From Cucumis sativus (Eukaryota > Streptophyta > Magnoliopsida > Cucurbitales > Cucurbitaceae): 64,000 nt of DNA. The stretch covers positions 24,803,498-24,867,497 of the forward strand of contig NC_026660.2 in assembly GCF_000004075.3 (NCBI RefSeq). Reading direction: 5' to 3'. Position numbers and translations under genes: made by a program. Positions 23,145-33,435 of the stretch are shown piece after piece. Position 1 is the first letter of the stretch. The number at the start of each line of letters is the position of its first letter. The notes below the pieces were generated by a model. It ran no database searches, was not told the DNA's origin, and saw nothing but the letters and a program-made list of their open reading frames with translations.

Positions 23145-23525
23145 ATGGTGGAAGTATGGTGGTCACTATTGGGGGCAGCTATTCCAGCAGTAGTTGCGGG
23201 ACAAGTATACAAAATGAAGAGGAGGCATTCTGAGGAGCAGAGAATCAAGACTGCTAGGGGTAGGGAGAAGAATTCGGATGACATTTTTGTCTGTGAGAGG
23301 GTCTGCACATCAAAAAGAATGTTGAAGAAGGTAGGGTCTTTCTCGAAAGATCCAATTCCTGATACATGCGTGACTGTCTGTGGATTATCTGAACTTGATG
23401 CCTGCACAGATGCATGTGCTCGCACTGTTTGTGTGAACCAGCATCAAGTACCAAACTGGAATGACGTTTGTCTTAGGAGATGCCAGAGTGAATGTCTTAA
23501 GCTTTCTGCTTCATATTCATCTTAG
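23145..23525 (+). CDS. Small cysteine-rich protein with CX3C motifs (126 aa)
   Basis: One frame of 126 codons directly after an intron acceptor (TTTGTGCAG, 23123). Residues 4-22 are hydrophobic (WWSLLGAAIPAVVAG), followed by a basic KMKRRH stretch: a short membrane anchor or signal. The rest holds ten cysteines, mostly in CX3C pairs: 50/54, 75/79, 87/91, 109/113 and 113/117, plus 96. Repeated CX3C pairs are a feature of disulfide-linked helical-hairpin proteins of the mitochondrial intermembrane space, but the spacing here does not match a family I can name. The upstream leader (21036-21205), a long leader intron and a clear open frame support a real gene. Function is unknown. Confidence 0.75.
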   Translation: MVEVWWSLLGAAIPAVVAGQVYKMKRRHSEEQRIKTARGREKNSDDIFVCERVCTSKRMLKKVGSFSKDPIPDTCVTVCGLSELDACTDACARTVCVNQHQVPNWNDVCLRRCQSECLKLSASYSS

Positions 23526-23963
23526 TGGAATGATACGATGCGTAAATAATGCAGTTTTTTCTCGTATTGCATTTTGGATTGTAAACATTGGCCTGGAATT
23601 CTTGGTTTTCTGGAGATGATATGAAATGCTTTTCTCAGTTTACCCATCTTTCTCTTGTTAATACAATGTTGCTTCTTCAAGATTTCAAATTGCTTGCATT
23701 CTGTCATTTGATGACTTCATAAATTTGGTTTTGTCTATTACTTTTTTTTGTGCAGATTTATCTTAAGCCTGTTTCCAATTGGAAATTAGGTTTTCTCTAT
23801 TCTAAAAATAAGTAAATCATTTCTAAAGACTTCATTCATGGTAGAAGGTTAGTGACTAGGGTAAGGCACAAAGTGATCCTCATCTGTCACAAGAAGCCTA
23901 TTGAATTTAATCTCTAAGTTTCAAAGAAAAATAACAGAGTTTTAAGAAAGTGGACATGGATGA
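23526..23963. other. Spacer between convergent genes
   Basis: 3' flanks of the Cys-rich gene (plus) and the HDEL gene (minus). Nothing else is seen. Confidence 0.5.
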
Positions 23964-25374
23964 TCAAAGCTCATCATGTTTGTTCTTGACCCTGTCCTTA
24001 TTATCTGCTAAGTTCTCTTTAACTTTGTCTACTGCTTCCTCCATAACTTTTGCTGCAGATTTTGCAGATTCTTCAACTGCATCTTTGCTTGCTCCAAAGC
24101 TCTTTTCCACTGCTTCTTTCATTTCATCAACCACACCACCCTTTGTTTCATCACTACTCCTAAAACTGCATAACACAATTTTTTCTATATAAAATGAATA
24201 AATAAAATAAAATAATAACCTGATACTTGACTTATTAGATATAATAAAAGGGTTGGAAAAAACTATCAATATTTTCTATAACGGATCCGCAAAATATTTG
24301 ATGCCAATGGACATTCTTGTGAACCAGAAAAATAAAAACAAAAAAAATTATAGGTCACTTAAACTTTAATATAAATAACCAATTTTATTTTCAAACTTGT
24401 AATTATCACTTGTATTCTTAAATTTGAAATAATTTAGTTAACTTTTACGTAGATAACAATTTAGTTCATGAAGTTAGTAACGACTTACACCAAAATTTTT
24501 AACAATTTAATTCATACACTTGAATAAGTAACGATTTATCTTCTATATACTTTGTAATAAGTAACGATTTATCTTCTATATACTTTGTAATAAGTAACGA
24601 TTTATCTTCTATATACTTTGTAATAAGTAACGATTTATCTTCTATATACTTTGTAATAAGTAACGATTTATCTTCTATATACTTTGTAATAAGTAACGAT
24701 TTATCTTCTATATACTTTGTAATAAGTAACGATTTATCTTCTATATACTTTGTAATAATTTAGTTTTTGTTATGAACTTTTTTCTTCAAAATTAACTGTC
24801 AACTTTATTAATCGACTTAATCTATCTTAGTTTATAAAAGAAATCAATTCATCTATCAAGTAAAAAAATTCATTAAACTTCAAAAATATTTTTCATAATA
24901 AGATTAATTTGGAGTCAATCGTTACTAACTAAATTTGAACAACTAAATTGTTATTTTTCTTGAAATTTGAAGGATTAAGAGTGATTTTTAACCTAATATT
25001 CTATGAATATATTGACATATCAAGCCCTCTAATCTCCAATTTAGGAAGCCAAATAGAACAAAGTAAGAAAACAGAGTTTCTTAAAGGGAAGGAAATTACT
25101 CTAAATTGGGAGGGAAAAACTGCAACTGCATTTGGTGAATGAGACTCTTGATTTTCTCCAATGGAGTGGAATGAGATTTCTTCAAAATAGCCACAGTTTC
25201 TTGAATGAAATTCCAAAAAGACGGCCTCTCGGGAGCATTGTTAGAATCTGCAAAACACGAAGCAACATGAAGCATCAAAATTAACAACACAAGAAGCAAA
25301 CTGCTTCGTGTTCTTGCATTGCAAATTTCCATGGCCTTTTCCCAAAGGGATCTCATTTCAACCAACTCTTTCAT
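23964..25374 (-). CDS. LEA-like protein with signal peptide and C-terminal HDEL
   Basis: Two minus-strand exons, 25374-25100 and 24165-23964, with GT-AG borders and matching phase, give 158 residues. Residues 24-42 (SSLLLVLLILMLHVASCFA) form a signal peptide, with likely cleavage before Asp43. Residues 43-95 hold a WNFIQETVAILKK helix. Residues 96-150 are highly charged and helical with an 11-mer-like pattern (VDEMKEAVEKSF, KDAVEESAKSAAK, EAVDKVKENLADN), as in group 3 / LEA_4 proteins. The last four residues are HDEL, the plant ER-retrieval signal. The combination predicts an ER-lumen LEA-like chaperone or stabiliser; this function is inference. The intron (934 bp) contains a 33-bp tandem array. 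The start codon is the first ATG; a second at residue 7 would also keep the signal peptide. Confidence 0.85.
24523..24753. repeat. 33-bp minisatellite, 7 copies, in the HDEL-gene intron
   Basis: A unit beginning AATAAGTAACGATTTATC recurs at 24523, 24556, 24589, 24622, 24655, 24688 and 24721 with essentially no divergence. A partial unit follows. The identity of the copies implies very recent expansion or ongoing length variation. Confidence 0.97.
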
Positions 25375-27987
25375 TTGTAGTTATTTGGTTTTTTCAAATT
25401 CCTCTTGCCCTTCACTCCCCTAACTTTAGCTTTTGAAAGTTTCTCAGTCCCCTTTTGTGGTTTTAAATTTAGCAAAGATACACACTTCTTTTGTGGTTTT
25501 TTCTTTCTATATTTAGATTAGAAGTTTGAAGTTTAGTGAACACTTCTTTTTTTTTCTTTCCTTTTTTTTTATTGTAAACAAAAGTGAAAATTTAGATTTG
25601 GCTTCGTTAAATTATAAATTTCAAATTTATGTCTAACAAAACCCATTTTTTTTATTAAACACAAAATCCCATTTTTTTTTATTAAACACAAAATTAAAAA
25701 TTTAGAAATTTAGTATAATTGTTTGAAGTTTAGAAATTTAGGATAATTCTTAACAAAAGAATGTACTTAATAATTAGGTTCACTTTTAATAGTTACAAAT
25801 ATATATCCATTAGTACAAATATATATCCATTAGATTTAAAATATATAACAATATTTTAAAAAATTATAAATATAGTAAAACCATAGACAATAATAAAAGT
25901 TTCCTGTCATTTTTCATATGTCACAGCCCATTTCAAATTAAGATATTAAAATTTTGATAATTTTTTAATTTAGTTCCTAAGTTATTTAGTTAAATTATAA
26001 ATTTATAATTAAATATAAGGTAATAGTATAGTTGATTATGTTTGTATTCATGAAATAACAGAAGCAACTCAATATTTAAAAATAATATGTCCAATATTTG
26101 ATACGTTAATAACTATGTTCAATACTTTGGGATACTTGTAATTAGATCCAAAAAATTAGCATATATAATATTTTAAAAAATTACAAAGGATAGAAGTCTA
26201 TCTAATATATAGACTTTGATATATTTGTGATTTTAAAAAATGTTGATATATACTTAATTAGCATTTCTAATATTGGTATCCATTATAATTACTGCTCAAA
26301 TTTATCTGTGTAAATATTTTGAGAGTTGTGTTGGTTCGAACTGAAAGCAACCTAGCTACTAAATCATTAATTTTGTCATGTATAATGTTAAGATAGAAGT
26401 ATCTTGGAATCTTTGGGTTTTATAGTGATTGCATCATGAGTTATTTAGCGTGGTATTATATTCAGGTAAGGTCGAAATAGGTCGGGTAAGGAATACCTTT
26501 ACATTGACCTATCTTGTCGGACTAACTTGAAATCTAAAATTTTTGAATTCCTAAAAATGGAGAATAATTTTCTATTTATAGGTTGAGAGATAGTTTTGAA
26601 GTATTTTTTTTTAAAAAAAGATATCGTCAGTAGGTGCACATGTACATCTCCACTGGCTGGATACTCCCTTAGCACCTTAGTCGTTCCCACTTTCATTAAT
26701 ATAAGAAGAATTAGTACAATTCCAATAGTAGAGACAAAAGTCAAATGGTAGCGCAAAAGCTAAAGGGCTAGAACTAAGCCCATATCAAAAAAGTTAGAAA
26801 GCACTTAAATTGATAGCGATAGAGGAAGCACTATAATTTGTAAACATAGAGGATTTGCTAGTCGCGAGAGAGAAAAAATGTCTCCCAAAGATCAATGGTA
26901 GATTTTTCCTTACCCTTGAAAATGAGATTATTTCTCTCCAACCATAAATTCCATACCACCAATGCAATGATATTAGAAATGATGATACCATTTTGTTGTG
27001 TTGTTTTATTGAGCAAAGGAAAGAGCACACATACAAAAAATGATATATAAAACTAATTTAAATTTGACCATTGAGCTCAACTAAGTAGAATTTGGGTACA
27101 GTATTATAACTACGTAAATGATATATTAAATGGCTAATTTTAAAAGAAAATAAAAAGAGTAGTCATTGATGTTTACGTGATTAAATACCAAAATAAATGA
27201 TTAAACGGATGAATATTATATTTTAGAAGAAAGAACGGACAAAATGATTCATTCAATATATTTGATCTAAATTGATGTTCTTTCTCTAATTTTTTGTTGA
27301 AGGGTTTTTTTCTGTCTAATATTTTTTAAGAAAAAAAAGTCTTTTTAAATATAAATTATGGATGAAGACATTTAAATCGGAAGAAATATTGAGGATGGCA
27401 TTTAATTTTCTTTTTAAAAATATATATAATATTTAAAATAAATAAAATTTTGCTAAAATAATAATAAAAATAGTTAGTAGTTATTCATGTATGAGGTGCT
27501 CCCATAATACTTTTTTTAAATGGTGTTGAAATTTTAAATTTTGAGTTAAAATATTATTGAATAATTTTTCTTTGGTAAACAAAAAGTTTTGAAATATAGG
27601 TATTATTTTATCATTGTTAATTCAATATTTGAAATTATAATCTCATAAAATAAATAAGAGATTTTTTTTTAAGTAAATCAATAAAACTATTACCAATATT
27701 TCATCAATATTTTTATAAAATGTAAATATTTTATTAATTTTTCTATTTTTAAGCATTTCTCTTATTTTAGACCATCTTAGCTTGAATACATTATAAAAGT
27801 AAAATATGATGACAATGATAAATAATAATAACAATAATACGTTTATAATAACAACAAACTCCATGAAGTGAATTGATTCTTCCAACTTTAAATAGAAAAC
27901 AACCAAAAGTAACACAAACAATGTAGCCTACTCCATTATATATTACATTTACAAATTACAAAGTAGTTAAATTCTCAAAGCTCTTGA
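25375..27987. other. Intergenic with repeat remnants
   Basis: 2.6 kb, very AT-rich. It contains the promoter side of the HDEL gene, worn copies of the inverted-repeat element family (about 25845-25880 and 26160-26255), a short 29-bp tandem duplication near 25643-25692 and a LINE 3' fragment on the minus strand. No host gene is supported before the first P450 start. Confidence 0.5.
26600..27010 (-). mobile_element. LINE 3'-end fragment
   Basis: Minus-strand frames read NIIALVVWNLWLERNNLIF, then KGKEKSTIDLWE, the W-x-x-W-x-ERN pattern of the last part of plant LINE ORF2, followed by PASGDVHVHLL. It is short and interrupted by stops and frame changes, so it is an old dead fragment. No clear target duplication was found. 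Confidence 0.6.
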
Positions 27988-30381
27988 ATGGCATCTCTTG
28001 ATCTTCTTCTTCTCAATTTTCTCATTTCATTACTCTTTCTTTTTATCCTTTTTTACTTTTCTTCCCTCTTTCTCAAATGGAACTCACGTGGGATTCCTTG
28101 GAATTGGCCAATTTTAGGAATGATTCCGATGGTAATTCAACATATAGACCGAATTCACGACCGTATAACCGAAATCTTACAACAAACTTCTTGCACTTTC
28201 TTCTTCGAAGGCATTTGGTTCACCAACACTAGCTTGTTAATAACAGTTGATCCTTCCAATATTCACCACATCATGACCTCAAACTTCCAAAACTATCCAA
28301 AAGGTCCCGATTTCAAGTACATATTCGACGTTTTAGGAGATGGAATTTTCAATTCTGACTCCGATTCGTGGAAGAACCAACGCAAAATTGCTCAGTCTTT
28401 GATAGTTCATGAGAAGTTTTTTGAGTTCATGTGTGGAGTTGCAAAGGAGAAAGTGGAGAAAGGGTTGGTGCCAATTCTTGAGCATTTTTGTGAAAGTAAA
28501 AAAGTGGTTGATTTGAAAGATTTATTCTTGAGATTGATGTTTGATACTACCTGTACCATGGTTGCTGGATTTGATTTCAATAGTTTGTCTATTGATTTTC
28601 CTGATATTCCTTTTACTAAAGCTATGGATGACATTCAAGAAGTGATTTTTTTTCGACATTTGTATCCTAAATTTTATTGGGAGTTGCTTAAGAAGCTTGG
28701 GCTCGGTGATGCTAAGAAGATGAAAAATGGCACTGATACCATAAATCAAGTCATTGCTCACTTGATCGCTCTAAAAAAACAGCGTCTTAAACTACAACAA
28801 GAAGATGATGGTGGCGATCCTGATTTGATCACACGGTATCATTTTCGTTATACTATTATTGATTTTAATTTTGTTTAAATTAAAACATTTTAGCTCAATT
28901 ACGTAACAACTTTTACTTCTTATATTGGTAACTTTTTTATAAAAATAAAAAATTAATTTTATTTCCTCTTAATTATTTCTTACCGTAATTTGAATCTCAT
29001 TTCAGCCAAATTGATCAAAATTTCAAAGACCCCTTTTTTGAGTTTTCAGAATTTAACTTAGATTTGGTAAAAAGTAAATAGAAAAGTGACAAAAAGGATT
29101 GAGAATCAATTGGTTCTTTTATTTTTCATCTTCAGTTTTAATTTCAGAATTCAACTTAGTTCATTGTTAATAAAATACAAATTTATCTCTTTTCTAATTA
29201 TAATAATAAACTTTAAGATCATTTAATTTTATATTATTGTGACACATTTAAAAATATTGAAATTTAAATTGAAAACTGAATGAATGAATATACAAAGGTT
29301 TTCCCTTTCCAAAGATCCAATGAATAAACAAGAAAAGGAGCTTTGTTGTTATCAAATGCTAAACGTAGGCTCTTGCAATTGTCGCCAGGGCTCTAATTCA
29401 ATTCCTATACAAAATTTAAAAGCAGCATTAATAATTAATAACAACAACAACTTAAAGCCACTATTATTATTTATTAGGTATATTTAATTAGCAAAGATAT
29501 AGTTTATAAACCCACTAAATGAAATAATTGACATAAAACTAGCTTCTTAGTTGAGCTAAATTATCATGTGAATGTGAATCTCTAAGATATGGTGTGTCAA
29601 TCCTTTTATATAAATCCATATAGATTAAATTAATATTAGATTAGAAAATATCTAATCTTTTTAATTTTTCCATATTCTTATTAGGTATATGATGAATGAA
29701 CATGACGGTATCGACTATAACGACAAGTTCTTCAGGGACTTGATCTTAACCTATCTAATCGCAGGGCGAGACGGTTTGAGCATAGCTCTATCATGGCTCT
29801 TCCTTACCCTCTCGAAAAACCCCACCATAATAGCAAACATTCGAGAAGAGCTGAAAAATATACCACAAAAAGAATCAGAATCCCGAAAAGGAAAACCACA
29901 AATATTTGGCAGTGAAGAACTTAGCAACTTGGCTTACTTACATGGAGCCATATGTGAAATCCTTCGTCTCTACCCTCCAGTTGCATTTGAACACAAATCC
30001 TCGGTTGAAGCCGACACACTTCCGAGTGGCCACCTTGTGAAAGCTGGGACTAGGATCGTGCTGTCAACGTATGCATTAGGAAGAATCAAGAGTGTTTGGG
30101 GAGAAGATTGTGAAGAATTTAAACCAGAGAGATGGATTAGTGAGAAAGGGAGGATTAAAAGAGAGCCATCTTATAAATTCTTCACTTTCAATACAGGGCC
30201 GAGGTCTTGCTTAGGGAAAGAAGTGACAATTGCCCAATTGAAAATTATTTCAGCTGCAATTATCCATAATTATGACATTGAAGCTGTGGTTGAAGACAAT
30301 AATGGAATTGCTCCAGTTGCTTCTATCATACTTCATATGAAGACTGGGTTTAAGGTTAGGGTTTCTAAGAGATCATGGTAA
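27988..30381 (+). CDS. CYP96A-like: Cytochrome P450, CYP96A family (copy A)
   Basis: Membrane-bound monooxygenase of the CYP86 clan; relatives hydroxylate alkanes or fatty acids (Arabidopsis CYP96A15/MAH1 acts on wax alkanes at the ER). Exons 27988-28835 and 29685-30381, phase 2, give 514 residues. An N-terminal anchor (residues about 5-30) is followed by a Pro hinge IPWNWPILGMIP. The motifs are ExxR in EILRLYPP, FKPERW and heme-binding FNTGPRSCLG with Cys at about 458. The I-helix reads AGRDGLS: the usual AGRDTTS threonine is Gly. The intron (849 bp) splits the codon between DLIT and YMMNEHD, a place where copies C, E and F have none. First of the tandem array; its closest relative is copy B. 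Confidence 0.93.
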
Positions 30382-30642
30382 TTATGATATCATTACAAGA
30401 TTTTCAATAAGGTGCTCTTTAATTTAGACTATATATCTATACATTGTGTTATGAACTTGAGCATCAAATTATTGTTTATGTTTTATTTAATAATTTTAAT
30501 GTAAAATTTAGTATTTTCTAATTTTATACATTTTTTTGGCTCCCTCACATAAGGGTTTAAAAACTATGATCAAAGTACAAGTGGGAAAGAACAACAGCCT
30601 TCTTTTGAATCTCTACACTTAAAAAGTCGTATTCCATTAAAA

Positions 30643-30716
30643 TGGCGTCGCCCGGACTTGAACCGGAGACCTTCAGTGTGTTAGACTGACGTGATAACCA
30701 ACTACACCACGACACC
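30643..30716 (-). tRNA. trnV-AAC: tRNA-Val (anticodon AAC)
   Basis: The minus strand begins GGTGTCGTGGTGTAGTTGG and ends CGACGCCA. Acceptor arms GGTGTCG and CGACGCC pair at all seven positions (one G-U). The anticodon loop is CTAACAC with AAC, closed by AGT...ACT pairs. The T arm contains GGTTCAAGTCC. There is no intron. Sequence and length (74 with the discriminator A) match plant nuclear tRNA-Val(AAC). Confidence 0.96.
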
Positions 30717-31556
30717 ATGTGCAAAACAAACTCATTAAAAGCAACTTGATCTTTTTCAGATTATTTTTATTTTGGACAGTTATAGAAAAGATTTTTGATA
30801 TCTCATTGTATGTTGTAATTTTAATGCATATAGAAAAGCCATGTATTAAACTTTTTCAGGTTTTTTTTCTCAATACTTTGAAGGAACGTTGCATTGACTA
30901 GCTGTTTAGGAATGTAATATTGTAGCCATGTCATATACTTTTTGTTCTTTTTTTTTAAAAAAAAATCATATTTTTTATTTTTTTGGTTACTCTCAAATTG
31001 TCCGGTAACGAAACTTTATCTTCTCTCCTCCAACTTCAAATGTATGTCTTTTTCTTTTTATGTTAGAACATTCTCCATCGATGCAAGCACAACACAAACA
31101 ATGATAATATAACCATCAATATCAAATGAAAATCGAAGTACAATATTTTACTATTTGAAATAATTAGTTGGTCAATTTTATCGTTTATATGTAAAAACTA
31201 TTAATACTTTGAACTTTTATTAAAATTCAAAATTACTTGATAACTTAACCTTAAATATTACTATATTAATTAAAAGAAATTTTACATTGTGTAACATCTA
31301 TAAATATTTGGATTTGCTTGTTGCGATTGTTCTAAAGATAATCAAGTTAGATTTAATTATTTTGACAAGTTGTTTCGTCTTTAAATGCGGACATAAATAT
31401 AACCACATTTCATTTATTCTTGAGATATAAAAGCCCTTCCTCAAAGGGACCAGAAGCTCCAAGATGAGTATCACAAGTATGTTCTGGATTTTCAAATTCA
31501 TTCTTACAATCACAATGAAATTGTCTAAAAGTCATAAAACCATTGATGATAATATT

Positions 31557-31558
<2 letters not shown>

Positions 31559-31591
<33 letters not shown>
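31559..31591. repeat. (GA)n microsatellite
   Basis: An uninterrupted run of about 16 GA dinucleotides. Confidence 0.9.
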
Positions 31592-31593
<2 letters not shown>

Positions 31594-33435
31594 AGATGGT
31601 TTGGTTGAGAGTAAGAGTGTGGGACGGCCAAGTTTTAATGAAAACTGGCTGGAAAGAAATGGCAGTGTTTGAATATGGGAAATATCAAGTGGATGTCAGA
31701 AAATTTATGTTTGGCCAGCGAAGTAGGCTTTTCCCATCCATGGAATGCGTCTCTGTTTCCTTATAATAATGGTTGGATTTTACATATCTTTATAAATAAA
31801 TGTCATTCATCGATTATAAATTTGAAATATTATTGTACAAGTTCCCTCGCACAATATCAAACTAATATAATGGCCGACTGCATGTTGTAACGATGGGCTA
31901 CAACTTCTTTGAATGATCGATGTCCCATATTTCTTATTATGTTAGGTCCTTTTGTTCAATTTATTGACAGGCCTCCAAATCTTGAAAGAGTAGGGTTTCA
32001 ATTCATTGAACGTATTTAGAAACATGAGTTATATAGGATGGAGTGGTTTGGAGTCATTAACTTTACCTTCTTTGTTTGATCAAGCGATTTTTAAGTTTCA
32101 TGACTTATTAATCTTACATATGGTGAACTCCATGACTAAATAACTCTTTTAGGGTAAAGAACTTCATTTTCTTGTATGGACTACCCATGACCAAGTGGCT
32201 TCTTATGGATTTTAGACTCATCATCCTTTCTCTAAACAAAAATTTAATAAAGTCAAGTTGTCTCTATTCTATTAATCTTCGAGTAGACTTCAGATTGGGA
32301 AATGTATGGTAGCCCTAGCAAGTTGAATATTGAATACATTGATCATAACACATTGATGTTAGTTATTAGTTATGTTCTTATGCTTTCTTCTCTAAATTTA
32401 TACCATGCTCATTTATGGTCTATATATTTATTATGGGTTGGTCTTGGATAAGGAGAAGGGTTAGGATTGTGCAACTTGTAAGCTAAAATTGTAAAAAGAA
32501 GTTTTGAAGAAAATATATTAAAGTTGGTTTGGTAACCATTTTCTTTTTTATTTTGAAATTTACAATAATTTTCTCTTAAATTTCATACTATAAATTTTAC
32601 CAGTTTTTACAATAGTTTTCTACTATAATTTTTAGCAGAATTTTTTTTTTAGAAACACACTTGATTTTATAGCCATATATATATATATATGAACTATTCT
32701 TTTAGTTTTAAAAATACAGTTTGATTCTTACTAATATATGGGTAAATGAAATTAAAAACAAAAACAAAAAATTTAAAAGAGTATTATTTATAAACTTATT
32801 TTTTAAAAAATAAAACCCTAAATGTTAATATGGTTTAATTTTTAGTTTTACTATTTTAAAAATATTTCTGCTTATTTTTTTTTAATAATTTCAATGCTTG
32901 TTCATGCTTTCTACATAAACATCATTCTTAAACAATTTAAAAAAGAAAAACAAGTGTACTTTTGTTTTAAAGTTTTATTCTAAAAAGTTGACCTTGATTT
33001 TGAAAACATTCCTAAAATTATGTTGAAAACATTTTTAAAAGTTCAAGAAAAAAAAGAAAATCATTAGAAGTACTAAAAAAATCATTAAAAGATTCAAGAT
33101 AAGAACCAACCTAATAACACACAACTCAAACCTCAAAGTACCAAACTCATAATTAAGGATGTCCATTTTCTTCGTGAAGAATCCTAAATGAGAAGACCAA
33201 CTCAAAACTTATAAATTTGAAGGATTTACCTTTGCTATACAAATTAGATTAGAAGTTAAGATGTTAAAGAGTAAGGACAAAATCTTTCTAGTTATTTAAA
33301 TGGGGACAAAATATATATATTGTATATGTATATACATTTTCCACTTTGCTATATATATATATATATACTTCGTTATAAATTACACCACCTAAAACTGCAT
33401 GCATACTTCAAAACTTAAAACCAAAGCTCTTCAAA

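Larger units (their letters stand above)
30382..33435. other. Spacer between P450 copies A and B
   Basis: 3.05 kb holding a tRNA-Val gene, a GA microsatellite at 31559-31591 and AT-rich filler. A less AT-rich stretch at 31600-32350 has broken frames on the plus strand and may be an old repeat, but I cannot name it. Confidence 0.5.

Noticed and set aside
23124-23160. Alternative start via ATGG at 21507-21510 spliced to 23124 (MALRGKRANGG...)
   Set aside because: This joins a different frame from the conserved-looking Cys-rich protein; it is at most an upstream open frame.
24523-24753. Regular 33-bp repeats considered as a CRISPR array
   Set aside because: Units are directly adjacent with no unique spacers, and the DNA is nuclear plant sequence. 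It is a minisatellite.
28407-28761. Antisense open frames across P450 exons (also at 55485, 61377, 61583 and 35685)
   Set aside because: They mirror the coding strand of conserved P450 exons and have no homology of their own.
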